Shown here: positions 17,109-26,316 of the stretch, one piece after another
Layout: the number at the start of each line of letters is the position of its first letter
How positions within the stretch are numbered: the first letter of the stretch is position 1
Notes under the pieces: model-generated
Database searches by the model: none
The model's input: the letters and a program-made list of their open reading frames with translations, nothing else
Told to the model about the DNA's origin: nothing
Program-made: the position numbers and the translations under genes
Assembly: GCA_027490225.1 (NCBI GenBank)
Contig: JAIXYK010000029.1
Span: forward strand, 1 to 59,107
DNA: 59,107 nt
Direction: 5' to 3'
Source of the DNA: Bacteroidota bacterium
GTDB taxonomy: Bacteria; Bacteroidota; Bacteroidia; M30B66

Positions 17109-18044
17109 GTGAAGGTTTACCACGATATATATAGTTTCCCAAAACTTCCATTTCCGATAGTTACTACTGGTACATTCGATGGGGTGCATCTTGGGCATTG
17201 CACAATTTTAGAAAAATTAAAAAGTTACCGATTGGTTTCTGGTCATGAAACTGTTGTAATTACATTTAATCCACATCCAAGATTGGTACTTCAACCAAAT
17301 GATAACAAATTGGAACTGCTTAATTCTCTGGACGAAAAAATTGAATTGCTTTCAAAACAAGGTATAGATCATTTATTGGTTATTCCTTTTGATAAAAATT
17401 TTGCTGCACTTTCTTCCTTGGAATTCATTGAACAAATTCTTGTTAAAACAATAGGAACAAAAAAATTAGTAATTGGTCACGACCACCATTTTGGTAAAAA
17501 TAGAGAAGGAAGCTTTGAAAATTTACGTCAATCAGGTCCACAATATGGATTTGAAGTGGAGGAAATACCGGCAAAAGACATCAATCATGTGGCAATAAGT
17601 TCAACTAAAATCCGAGAAGCACTCCATAATGGAGATATTGTTACAGCAAATAAATTTTTAGGCTATCAATACAAGATGGAAGGAATTGTTGTTAAAGGGA
17701 GACAATTAGGTGATACAATAGGTTTCCCCACAGCGAACTTAGAAATAATCGGTCAAAGAAAATTAATTCCACAAAATGGCGTTTATGCGGTAACTGTTTC
17801 TATAGATAACAGTATATATCAAGGAATGATGAATATTGGAAATAGGCCTACTGTTGAAACCAATGGTGAAAGAAAAGTTGAAGTTCATATCTTAAACTTT
17901 TCAGGCAACTTATATGGAAAGAAATTACAAATAAACTGTGTTGATAGAATCCGCGATGAAAAAAAATTCACATCGTTGGATGAATTAAAATCTCAGTTAA
18001 AGGAAGATAAGAATCAAATAAAAAGCTTATTGAGTAGTGTTTAA
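17109..18044 (+). CDS. ribF: Bifunctional riboflavin kinase / FAD synthetase
   Basis: A 311-residue cytoplasmic enzyme that turns riboflavin into FMN and then FAD. The N-terminal nucleotidyltransferase half has TTGTFDGVHLGH near residue 20 and ISSTKIREAL near 165. The C-terminal flavokinase half has GRQLGDTIGFPTANL near 199 and NIGNRPTVE near 249. The start codon is GTG. A -7-like TAGGTTTG lies at 17087-17094, which would leave a very short leader. The next gene starts inside its last codons. Confidence 0.95.
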   Translation: MKVYHDIYSFPKLPFPIVTTGTFDGVHLGHCTILEKLKSYRLVSGHETVVITFNPHPRLVLQPNDNKLELLNSLDEKIELLSKQGIDHLLVIPFDKNFAALSSLEFIEQILVKTIGTKKLVIGHDHHFGKNREGSFENLRQSGPQYGFEVEEIPAKDINHVAISSTKIREALHNGDIVTANKFLGYQYKMEGIVVKGRQLGDTIGFPTANLEIIGQRKLIPQNGVYAVTVSIDNSIYQGMMNIGNRPTVETNGERKVEVHILNFSGNLYGKKLQINCVDRIRDEKKFTSLDELKSQLKEDKNQIKSLLSSV

Positions 18045-18630
18045 ATTCAAATATATTGTATTTTTTCTTTTGCTTTTTAATAGCACTTTTATTTGCGCTC
18101 AACCTGAGTACAAAGTAAAAGGCAGGATTTTTACAAGCATTAAAAAAGCAATGTTGGAGCCCGATTCTGTTGAACGGTTAAAATTAAAAAGGAAGGGATA
18201 CAAAGAGATTCCGTCAGAAATATTTAATTTTAAAAATCTAAAGGAATTAGATTTAGGCGGAAATAAAATAAAAAACATTGATCCGAAAATTGGCCAACTA
18301 TCAAAACTTGAAATTTTAAAACTCAATAGGAATCAAATAGTATTAATTCCTACTAGTATTTCGAAATTAGATTCATTGAAATATCTTGATGTGGGTTTAA
18401 ATAAAATTAATGCATTACCGGAAGAAATGAAAACGATGCAAAGTTTAGAATTTCTTCAGATCTGGGGAAATGAACTTACTGTTATTCCTGAACCAATAAG
18501 CAAAATGCCCAATTTGAAATGGTTAGATATGAGAGCAATCATTTTGACTGAAACTGAAAAGGAAGATATTCAGAATGATTTCCCTCAAGTAAAAGTATTG
18601 TTCTCTCCAGGTTGCAATTGCGGAAAGTAA
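18037..18630 (+). CDS. Exported leucine-rich-repeat protein
   Basis: A 197-residue protein with an N-terminal signal peptide (KYIVFFLLLFNSTFICAQ) followed by about five leucine-rich repeats of roughly 23 residues (LKELDLGGNKIKNI, LEILKLNRNQIVLI, LKYLDVGLNKINAL, LEFLQIWGNELTVI, LKWLDMRA). It ends in GCNCGK. It begins at a GTG that overlaps the ribF stop by 8 bases, so translation is coupled. LRR proteins of this kind usually bind other proteins; the partner and role are unknown. Confidence 0.85.
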   Translation: MFKFKYIVFFLLLFNSTFICAQPEYKVKGRIFTSIKKAMLEPDSVERLKLKRKGYKEIPSEIFNFKNLKELDLGGNKIKNIDPKIGQLSKLEILKLNRNQIVLIPTSISKLDSLKYLDVGLNKINALPEEMKTMQSLEFLQIWGNELTVIPEPISKMPNLKWLDMRAIILTETEKEDIQNDFPQVKVLFSPGCNCGK

Positions 18631-18689
18631 TTCCCCAAAAGCACTTTAATAACTCAATTAAATTTCCAAGATATTAATTATTCAACATA

Positions 18690-18720
18690 AAAAAAGCCTT
18701 GCAACAATGTTACAAGGCTT
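18690..18720 (-). terminator. Rho-independent terminator of the cold-shock gene
   Basis: AAGCCTTG (18694-18701) pairs perfectly with CAAGGCTT (18713-18720) around an 11-base loop. Read on the minus strand it is followed directly by seven or more T. It lies 27 bases after the cold-shock stop codon and also separates it from the convergent LRR gene. Confidence 0.85.
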
Positions 18721-18746
18721 AGAAATGCTTGGAAAGTTATGGGATC

Positions 18747-18941
18747 TTAACCTACTTTCTTTACGTTCACTGCGTTAAGACCTTTTTTGCCTTCTTGTAA
18801 TTCGAAGGTTACGTTGTCATTTTCGCGGATTTTGTGCACCAGACCTGATACGTGTACAAAAAATTCTTTGTCTGATTCTTCGTCTTTAATGAAACCGAAT
18901 CCTTTGGTCTCATTGAAGAACTTTACTGTTCCGTTTTTCAT
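18747..18941 (-). CDS. Cold-shock domain protein (CspA family)
   Basis: A 64-residue single OB-fold RNA/ssDNA-binding protein. RNP1 is KGFGFIKDE at about residue 14 and RNP2 is FFVHVSGL at about 27; the protein ends NVKKV with the usual family length. It acts as an RNA chaperone in the cytoplasm. It is a single-gene unit with its own promoter at 18965-18992 and terminator at 18690-18720. Confidence 0.96.
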   Translation of the reverse strand: MKNGTVKFFNETKGFGFIKDEESDKEFFVHVSGLVHKIRENDNVTFELQEGKKGLNAVNVKKVG

Positions 18942-18964
18942 TTATTCTAAAAATATTATTTGCA

Positions 18965-18992
18965 CAAATGTAATCTTTTTTTGATTTGCAAA
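18965..18992 (-). promoter_or_regulatory. Promoter of the cold-shock gene
   Basis: Minus strand TTTG (18989-18992), 16 bases, then TACATTTG (18965-18972), a perfect TAnnTTTG box. The spacer is a little shorter than the usual 17-21. The leader to the ATG would be about 17 bases, shorter than in many cold-shock genes. Confidence 0.55.
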
Positions 18993-19010
18993 TTATTTTT
19001 AATTAATTAA

Positions 19011-20252
19011 TTAAAACTCCCATTCTGTAAGACTTATAGAAGCTTTTTCTAACTCTCTCCAGAAATTAGGATATGACTTTTCAATAACTTTAGGATTTCT
19101 TATTGCAATTTTATTGACTTTCAATACAAGCGGAGCAAAGGATAAAGCCATCCTATGATCGTTGTAAGTATCAATTATCACGAGTTTACTAAAATCAGCA
19201 AATCTCGCATCAATCAATAATTCACCATCCACAGGTTCAGAAATCCTGACATTCATTTTTTGAAGCTCATGTTTCAATGCTTCAATTCTATCTGTTTCTT
19301 TTCCTCGCAAGGTGCTTAACCCAGTTAAATGCCCTTTTATTCTTAAGCCTGTTATCGTTACTGCTAATGTTTGCGCTATATCAGGTTGATCAATACAGTC
19401 GAAAGTAAATAGATTAACATATTTATTCGTTTTTTCCAATAATAAACCTTCTTCTTTTTGTGTGGTTGAAACGCCAAGCAAACTAAAGATATCGGCAATT
19501 AAACTATCACCTTGAAAACTGCTCAACTTTAATCCTTCAAGCATTACAGAAGCTTTTGGCGCCAAAGCAACAATGCTATACCAATAAGAAGCTGAACTCC
19601 AGTCTTTTTCAACTATCACTTCAGTCGGTGTCCAATTCTGTGGATAAACCCTAAATACCTGATTATTCTCCTCTAATTGAAAATTTAAAAACCTAAGCAT
19701 CTTTATGCTCATGTCTAAATAAGGCTTTGAGACAATTTTACCAATTACTTTTACTTCTATGCCTTGAGACAGGTATGTTCCCAATAACAAAAGTGCGCTT
19801 AAAAATTGGCTGCTAATTGTACCATTTAATTCAATAGGAACGGTCTTCAACTGTTTCCCTATGATTTGAATTGGTAACTGATTTTCATTTTCTAAATATG
19901 TAAGGTCAGCTCCCAATTTTCGAAGAGCATTCACTAATTCTGAAATTGGTCTTTGTGTTAACCTGTTGGAGCCCTTTAAAACACCTACATAACCAGGAGT
20001 AGCTGCAAGTGCTGTAAGCGCAAATCTTGAGGTAGTACCTCCTTCGCCAGCATCAGAAATTGGTGGTAAGTTTCTTAGTATCTCAGCTAGATTTATTGTG
20101 TCAGCAGCATCAGAATGGGCTATTCCTTGGATAATATTACCAGAAAAATATTCGAGCAAAAGCAAGCGATTACTTAAACTCTTGGAACCAGGCAGTTCAA
20201 CTATAGCTTTAATAGGTAAACCTGAATATCCAATTTCAAGCGTTTCAGACAT
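19011..20252 (-). CDS. aroA: 3-phosphoshikimate 1-carboxyvinyltransferase (EPSP synthase)
   Basis: 413 residues, cytoplasmic. It joins shikimate 3-phosphate and phosphoenolpyruvate in the shikimate pathway. Landmarks are LPGSKSLSNRLLLL near residue 22, GEGGTTSRFAL near 68, LSTLRGKETDRI near 309 and YNDHRMALSFA near 345. Its start overlaps the aroB stop by 8 bases, so the two form an operon (aroB first). Confidence 0.95.
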   Translation of the reverse strand: MSETLEIGYSGLPIKAIVELPGSKSLSNRLLLLEYFSGNIIQGIAHSDAADTINLAEILRNLPPISDAGEGGTTSRFALTALAATPGYVGVLKGSNRLTQRPISELVNALRKLGADLTYLENENQLPIQIIGKQLKTVPIELNGTISSQFLSALLLLGTYLSQGIEVKVIGKIVSKPYLDMSIKMLRFLNFQLEENNQVFRVYPQNWTPTEVIVEKDWSSASYWYSIVALAPKASVMLEGLKLSSFQGDSLIADIFSLLGVSTTQKEEGLLLEKTNKYVNLFTFDCIDQPDIAQTLAVTITGLRIKGHLTGLSTLRGKETDRIEALKHELQKMNVRISEPVDGELLIDARFADFSKLVIIDTYNDHRMALSFAPLVLKVNKIAIRNPKVIEKSYPNFWRELEKASISLTEWEF

Positions 20253-21282
20253 TTTCTAAATAATAAGTTAGGCTTTTAATAATTTCTAATTCCTTGTCTT
20301 CATAATTTAATAATACACTTCCAGGTTTGGTTAACAAGCTAAATGTAATATTAGATTGATTGTTCTTTTTATCGTGTTTCATTAAACGAATCAATTCGTC
20401 AATGTCGCTTATTTCAAAATCAATTCTAGGAAATATTTCAGTTATATAACTGAATATTTGATTAAAACATATTTCTGATAATAGTTTTTGATTACAAAAT
20501 GAAGCAAGATGAGATTCTATGATTATACCAGCAGCAACGGCATCTCCATGCAAAACAGGTCTTCCTCTTTCTATGTAAAATGCTTCTAATGCATGGGCTA
20601 CAGTGTGTCCAAGATTCAAAGTAGCCCTTTTACCTTTTTCTTTTAAATCATCTTGTACAAAGCGTTTTTTAATTGCTATATTTTCATTGATAATTTCACT
20701 CCAATCTTCAATTTCAAAAGGATTTAGAAACATCAACTTATCAAACGAAACTTCACTGTCAATAAGATAATGCTTAACAATTTCTGCAAAACCACATCTT
20801 AACTCATTTTGAGGAAGTGTTGAAAGAAACTCAGGATAAATAAAACATGCTTTAGCTTCCTGGAAAACGCCAATCGAATTTTTATATTGATTTAAATTAA
20901 TGCCAGTTTTCCCACCAGTGCTTGCATCTACTAATGCTAACAATGAAGTTGGAATATTAATAAATGAGATTCCTCGCATATAAGTTGCGGCAACAAATCC
21001 ACCTAAATCACACACCACTCCTCCACCAACATTTAATAAAAGTGTATTCCTATCAGCATTTTGTTCTATCAGAGATTCCCAAAGGCCCGAAGCTATTTCT
21101 ATGGATTTACTTTCTTCTCCAGGTTCTATTTCAAGAATTTGTGCTTCCTTAAGAATCTCAATATTTGCAATTAAAATTGGAACACAATACTGAAGCGTAT
21201 TCGTATCAGATAATATAAAAATTGAAGATGGATTCAGTTCGAAAAGAAATTTACTAAAAGAACTGAAATCTTTAATAATCAT
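20245..21282 (-). CDS. aroB: 3-dehydroquinate synthase
   Basis: 345 residues, cytoplasmic NAD- and metal-dependent enzyme of the shikimate pathway. It shows LNVGGGVVCDLGGFVAATY near residue 83, PTSLLALVDASTGGKTGIN near 111, and the metal-site segment RATLNLGHTVAHALE near 224. It is first in the aroB-aroA operon and has a good promoter at 21305-21333. Confidence 0.95.
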   Translation of the reverse strand: MIIKDFSSFSKFLFELNPSSIFILSDTNTLQYCVPILIANIEILKEAQILEIEPGEESKSIEIASGLWESLIEQNADRNTLLLNVGGGVVCDLGGFVAATYMRGISFINIPTSLLALVDASTGGKTGINLNQYKNSIGVFQEAKACFIYPEFLSTLPQNELRCGFAEIVKHYLIDSEVSFDKLMFLNPFEIEDWSEIINENIAIKKRFVQDDLKEKGKRATLNLGHTVAHALEAFYIERGRPVLHGDAVAAGIIIESHLASFCNQKLLSEICFNQIFSYITEIFPRIDFEISDIDELIRLMKHDKKNNQSNITFSLLTKPGSVLLNYEDKELEIIKSLTYYLENV

Positions 21283-21304
21283 AAACTAGGTTTTAATAAT
21301 TCAA

Positions 21305-21333
21305 CAAATATATTCATCTGTAATTAATGTCAA
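21305..21333 (-). promoter_or_regulatory. Promoter of aroBA
   Basis: Minus strand TTG (21331-21333), an 18-base spacer and TATATTTG (21305-21312) give a full Bacteroidota-type promoter. It places the start site about 15 bases ahead of the aroB ATG. Bases 21334-21566 upstream of it are AT-rich; I see no gene, RNA or repeat there beyond a short ACCGTAAATTACCGT direct repeat near 21487. Confidence 0.6.
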
Positions 21334-21566
21334 TTCTTATGTTAAAACTTATGTAATTTATCAGTTGAATAAACACAACACTAGAAATACAAAACAAAAT
21401 TGAGCTCTAAAATATGCAATTGTTAAAAAAGTATTTTTTATTTAGGCCGTATTTTTAAAAAATAATGAAGACTTAAGGTTATAACCGTAAATTACCGTAG
21501 TGAGATTTTAATGTTTAAACAAATTACTAAACTAAATTTTATAAGAAATTAAATGAATATTAATTA

Positions 21567-21599
21567 AAAAAGCCGAAGTAACTTAATACTTCGGCTTTT
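21567..21599 (-). terminator. Terminator of the rpoBC-DUF3467 transcript
   Basis: AAAAAGCCGAAGTA and TACTTCGGCTTTT form a stem of at least 12 bp around a 6-base loop. T-runs lie on both sides, so it can work in both directions. It sits 19 bases after the DUF3467 stop. Confidence 0.9.
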
Positions 21600-21617
21600 C
21601 AATTTTATATTTCTCAA

Positions 21618-21932
21618 TTACGCTTGGGCAGTAGGACCTCCAAAATTCATTGGAATTGGGGGCATTGTATCTGCTTTAATTGTACCATTCGCATTTTCAT
21701 ATTTTGCAATGTTTTCTTTTAAAGCTTGCAACAGTCTTTTGGCATGTTGCGGCGTTAAAATAATGCGTGACTTTACTTTTGCTTTTGGCACGCCAGGAAG
21801 CATTTTTATAAAATCTACGACGAACTCTGAATTAGAATGCGTAATAATTGCAAGATTTGAATACACACCTTCTGCAATTTCTTCAGAAAGCTCTATGTTC
21901 AGTTGACCATCTTGAGGTTGCTCTTCGTTCAT
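21618..21932 (-). CDS. DUF3467 protein downstream of rpoC
   Basis: A 104-residue small cytoplasmic protein with LSEEIAEGVYSNLAIITHS near the N-terminus, KSRIILTPQHAKRLLQAL in the middle and a Pro/Gly-rich tail. This pattern is that of DUF3467, often found just after rpoC in Bacteroidota. It starts 18 bases after the rpoC stop and shares its terminator. Function unknown; linkage suggests a tie to transcription. Confidence 0.85.
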   Translation of the reverse strand: MNEEQPQDGQLNIELSEEIAEGVYSNLAIITHSNSEFVVDFIKMLPGVPKAKVKSRIILTPQHAKRLLQALKENIAKYENANGTIKADTMPPIPMNFGGPTAQA

Positions 21933-21950
21933 AATTTCTTTTTATAATTA

Positions 21951-24900
21951 TTATTGAGCAACTTCTTCTTCTCTTCTTTTCTTTGAAGCCATTAACACAT
22001 TGAACTCTTCTTGAGAACCTACAACGATGTTTTCGTATTCTCTCAAACCTGTACCAGCTGGAATTAAGTGACCAACAATTACGTTTTCTTTCAAACCTAA
22101 TAGATCGTCTGATTTTCCGCTGATTGCAGCTTCGTTCAATACTTTCGTAGTTTCCTGGAAAGAAGCTGCAGATATGAAGCTCTTTGTCTGTAATGAAGCA
22201 CGTGTAATACCTTGAAGTACTTGAGTGGCCGTTGCTGGAACAGCATCTCTTGCTTCTATCGTTTTCATATCCTTACGTTTCAACATAGAGTTTTCATCTC
22301 TTAATTTACGCGCAGTGATAATCTGACCTGGTTTTACAGCGTTAGAATCTCCTGGTTCTAAAACTACTTTCTTATCGAATATATAGTCGTTTTCTTCTTT
22401 GAAATCTAACTTATTAATAGTTTGACCTTCTAAGAATTTAGTATCTCCTGGATCTTCAATTAACACTTTACGCATCATTTGGCGTACAATTACCTCAAAG
22501 TGCTTATCATTGATTTTCACACCTTGTAAACGGTACACTTCCTGAATCTCATTTACCAAGTACTCTTGTACTTTAGTTGGACCTTTGATAGCTAAAATAT
22601 CGCTTGGAGTAGTTGCACCATCGCTCAATACCTGACCTGCTTTCACATAGTCATTTTCCTGAACTAAGATGTGCTTACTTAAATTGATTAAATATTTCTT
22701 TTGCTCACCTGTTTTAGATTCGATGATTACCTCACGGTTACCACGTTTCACTTTTCCAAAGCTTACAATACCATCTATTTCAGAAACTACAGCAGGATTT
22801 GATGGATTACGTGCCTCAAATAACTCAGTTACACGAGGAAGACCACCGGTGATATCACCTAATTTTCCACTTTGACGTGGAATTTTCACCATGATTTCAC
22901 CAATTTTAACTTTCTGACCATCATTTACGATGATATGCGCACTCAATGGCAATGAGTAAGAACGAACTACTTCTTTAGTGCTGTCAAGAATCTTGATAAT
23001 TGGATTCTTAGTTTTATCTCTACGTTCGATGATTACTTTTTCACGGAAACCTGTTTGCTCATCGCTTTCTTCTCTGTAAGTAACACCTTCTTCTAAATCT
23101 TCGAAACTAATTTTACCTGAAGTTTCAGAAATAATTACAGCGTTATATGGATCCCAATCGCACACTAAATCGCCTTTTTTCACTACTGTACCATTTTTAA
23201 TGTACAATGTAGCTCCATAAGGAATGTTAGCAGTAGTTAAAATCAAATTAGTATTTTGATCAATGATGCGCATTTCTGCAGAACGACCAACTACAATTTC
23301 AGCTTTTCCAGTTTCTTCATCTTCTTTTACTACAGTTCTAAGTTCATCAATTTCTAATAAACCATCGTACTTAGCTTCAACTTTTGAAGAAGCAGCTGTA
23401 TTAGAAGCTGTTCCTCCAACGTGGAATGTACGCAATGTTAACTGTGTTCCCGGCTCACCGATAGACTGCGCTGCAATAACACCAACTGCTTCACCTTTTT
23501 GAACCATTCTTCCTGAAGCAAGATTTCTTCCATAGCATTTCGCACATACACCTTGTTCAGATTCACATGTTAATACAGAACGAATTTCTACAGATTCAAT
23601 TGGTGAGCTTTCTATTCTTCTTGCGATATCCTCAGTAACTTGCTCTCCGCTTTTTACTAATAATTCTCCAGTAGAAGGATTATAAACATCATGTAATGAA
23701 GTTCTTCCTAAAACTCTGTCATATAAACTTTCTACAACCTCTTCATTATTTTTTAGAGGAATGGCTGTAAGTCCGCGCAATGTTCCACAATCGTTATCAC
23801 TGATGATAACATCTTGTGAAACGTCAACCAAACGACGCGTTAAGTAACCAGCATCGGCTGTTTTCAAAGCTGTATCGGCCAAACCTTTACGTGCACCGTG
23901 AGTTGAAATAAAGTACTCCAAAATCGAAAGACCTTCCTTGAAATTAGAAAGAATTGGATTCTCGATAATTTCACCTCCTGAAGCGCCAGATTTTTGTGGT
24001 TTTGCCATTAATCCGCGCATACCAGATAACTGACGAATTTGTTCTTTAGAACCACGCGCTCCAGAATCCAACATCATATAGATTGGATTGAAACCTTGAT
24101 TATCGTTTACCAATTGGTTCATTAAACGCTGCGTTAAACGAGAGTTTGTATGCGTCCAGATATCGATAATCTGATTGTAACGTTCGTTGTTTGTAATGAA
24201 ACCCATGTTGTAGTTTGAAACTACTTCTTCAACTTGAACATTTGCATCTTCAATCATCTTTTCTTTATCCACTGGTACAATTACATCACCAAGGTTAAAT
24301 GAAAGACCGCCTCGGAATGCCATAGCAAAACCTAATTCTTTGATGCTATCTAAGAATTTGGCAGTAGTTGCCATTCCTGTTTCCTTCACGATGTTACCAA
24401 TGATGTCGCGTAACGATTTTTTCGTCAACAACTCATTAATATAACCAACCTGTTGAGGAACAACCTGATTGAATAATACTCTACCTACAGTAGTTTCGAT
24501 AATTTTCTTTAAAAGAACATCACCTTCTTTAACAGTAGTTTTTACTTTTATGTGCGCATGTAGGTCAACTCTTTTCTCATTGTAAGCAATAATTACTTCT
24601 TCTGGAGAATAAAAAGTAGAACCTTCACCTTTAATTACACGTGTTTCATCAGTTTTACGGCCTTTGGTCATGTAATAAAGACCCAAAACCATGTCTTGAG
24701 ATGGAACAGTGATAGGAGCTCCATTCGCAGGATTTAAAATGTTATGTGAAGCAAGCATTAACAACTGAGCTTCCAAAATCGCTGCGTTTCCAAGCGGAAC
24801 GTGAACAGCCATTTGGTCACCATCGAAATCGGCGTTGAATGCAGTACACACTAATGGGTGTAACTGTATTGCTTTTCCTTCAATTAATTTCGGTTGAAAT

Positions 24901-26252
24901 GCTTGAATACCAAGCCTGTGTAATGTTGGGGCACGATTCAAAAGAACTGGATGTCCTTTTAGAATGTTTTCCAAAATATCCCAAACTATCGGTTCTTTTT
25001 TATCTACAATTTTCTTTGCTGACTTTACAGTTTTTACAACACCACGCTCAATCATTTTACGAATGATAAATGGTTTGAAAAGCTCTGCAGCCATATCTTT
25101 TGGTAAACCACACTCGTGCAGTTTTAACTCAGGCCCAACGACGATTACCGAACGAGCAGAATAATCGACACGTTTACCTAATAAGTTTTGACGGAAACGA
25201 CCTTGCTTACCTTTTAATGAATCAGATAAAGATTTTAGGGCTCTGTTTGATTCAGTTTTTACTGCATTCGACTTGCGAGAATTATCTAATAAAGAATCAA
25301 CCGCTTCCTGAAGCATCCTTTTTTCGTTACGTAAAATAACCTCTGGAGCTTTAATTTCGATCAAACGCTTCAAACGGTTATTACGTATAATAACACGACG
25401 GTAAAGGTCATTCAAATCTGAAGTTGCGAAACGACCACCATCCAAAGGAACTAAAGGACGCAATTCTGGTGGAATTACCGGAATCACCTTTAGAATCATC
25501 CATTCTGGTCTGTTTATTTTACTTCCTTCATTAGACATTCTAAAAGCTTCAACAACCTGAAGACGCTTTAAAGCTTCATTTTTACGTTGTTGAGAAGTCT
25601 CAGTATTTGCTTTGTGACGCAAATCATAAGACAATTCTTCTAAGTTTAAACGAGAAAGGAGCATGTATAATGCATCAGCTCCCATTCTAGCAATGAATTT
25701 GTTTGGATCAGCATCATCTAAATATTGATTTTCTTTAGGAAGATTTTCAAGTACTTGAAGGTACTCTTCTTCTGTTAAGAAATCCATGTAATTTAATCCA
25801 TTCTCACCAGCTAAACCGGCTTGAATAACTACATAACGTTCATAATAGATGATAGCATCTAACTTTTTGGTAGCTAAACCAAGAAGATATCCAATTTTAT
25901 TAGGAAGTGAACGGAAAAACCAAATGTGAGCAACAGGAACAACCAATTGGATGTGTCCCATTCTTTCACGTCTAACCTTTTTCTCTGTTACTTCCACACC
26001 ACAACGGTCACAAATGATTCCTTTATATCGGATTCTTTTGTATTTTCCGCAATGGCATTCATAATCTTTTACTGGACCGAAAATACGTTCACAAAACAAA
26101 CCACCCATTTCTGGTTTGTAAGTTCTGTAGTTGATAGTTTCCGGTTTTAGAACTTCCCCATGACTTTGATCTAAAACATCTTCTGGAGATGCTAGAGAAA
26201 CAATGATTCTTTTGAAGTTACTTTTAAGTTTTACGTCTTTGCGTAAGGCCAT
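21951..26252 (-). CDS. rpoC: DNA-directed RNA polymerase subunit beta'
   Basis: 1433 residues, of normal length for Bacteroidota. The N-terminal zinc site is CHCGKYKR...CDRCGVE (residues about 65-86). The catalytic Mg motif [12 protein letters not shown] is near 460. The second zinc site is [13 protein letters not shown] near 900. The trigger-loop-side sequence [14 protein letters not shown] is near 930. It follows rpoB, with a strong hairpin between them. Confidence 0.98.
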   Translation of the reverse strand: MALRKDVKLKSNFKRIIVSLASPEDVLDQSHGEVLKPETINYRTYKPEMGGLFCERIFGPVKDYECHCGKYKRIRYKGIICDRCGVEVTEKKVRRERMGHIQLVVPVAHIWFFRSLPNKIGYLLGLATKKLDAIIYYERYVVIQAGLAGENGLNYMDFLTEEEYLQVLENLPKENQYLDDADPNKFIARMGADALYMLLSRLNLEELSYDLRHKANTETSQQRKNEALKRLQVVEAFRMSNEGSKINRPEWMILKVIPVIPPELRPLVPLDGGRFATSDLNDLYRRVIIRNNRLKRLIEIKAPEVILRNEKRMLQEAVDSLLDNSRKSNAVKTESNRALKSLSDSLKGKQGRFRQNLLGKRVDYSARSVIVVGPELKLHECGLPKDMAAELFKPFIIRKMIERGVVKTVKSAKKIVDKKEPIVWDILENILKGHPVLLNRAPTLHRLGIQAFQPKLIEGKAIQLHPLVCTAFNADFDGDQMAVHVPLGNAAILEAQLLMLASHNILNPANGAPITVPSQDMVLGLYYMTKGRKTDETRVIKGEGSTFYSPEEVIIAYNEKRVDLHAHIKVKTTVKEGDVLLKKIIETTVGRVLFNQVVPQQVGYINELLTKKSLRDIIGNIVKETGMATTAKFLDSIKELGFAMAFRGGLSFNLGDVIVPVDKEKMIEDANVQVEEVVSNYNMGFITNNERYNQIIDIWTHTNSRLTQRLMNQLVNDNQGFNPIYMMLDSGARGSKEQIRQLSGMRGLMAKPQKSGASGGEIIENPILSNFKEGLSILEYFISTHGARKGLADTALKTADAGYLTRRLVDVSQDVIISDNDCGTLRGLTAIPLKNNEEVVESLYDRVLGRTSLHDVYNPSTGELLVKSGEQVTEDIARRIESSPIESVEIRSVLTCESEQGVCAKCYGRNLASGRMVQKGEAVGVIAAQSIGEPGTQLTLRTFHVGGTASNTAASSKVEAKYDGLLEIDELRTVVKEDEETGKAEIVVGRSAEMRIIDQNTNLILTTANIPYGATLYIKNGTVVKKGDLVCDWDPYNAVIISETSGKISFEDLEEGVTYREESDEQTGFREKVIIERRDKTKNPIIKILDSTKEVVRSYSLPLSAHIIVNDGQKVKIGEIMVKIPRQSGKLGDITGGLPRVTELFEARNPSNPAVVSEIDGIVSFGKVKRGNREVIIESKTGEQKKYLINLSKHILVQENDYVKAGQVLSDGATTPSDILAIKGPTKVQEYLVNEIQEVYRLQGVKINDKHFEVIVRQMMRKVLIEDPGDTKFLEGQTINKLDFKEENDYIFDKKVVLEPGDSNAVKPGQIITARKLRDENSMLKRKDMKTIEARDAVPATATQVLQGITRASLQTKSFISAASFQETTKVLNEAAISGKSDDLLGLKENVIVGHLIPAGTGLREYENIVVGSQEEFNVLMASKKRREEEVAQ

Positions 26253-26280
26253 AATTGTTTGTATGCTTTAAGGAAACAAA

Positions 26281-26307
26281 GACCCAACGACATTCTGTCG
26301 CTGGGTC
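26281..26307 (-). other. rpoB-rpoC intercistronic hairpin
   Basis: GACCCAGCGACA, a 3-base loop and TGTCGTTGGGTC (minus strand) give 12 continuous pairs with one G-U wobble. Only TTTGTTT follows. It sits between the rpoB stop (26317) and the rpoC ATG (26252). It may be a partial terminator, an RNase site or a stability element. Confidence 0.75.
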
Positions 26308-26316
26308 GAGGAATAT

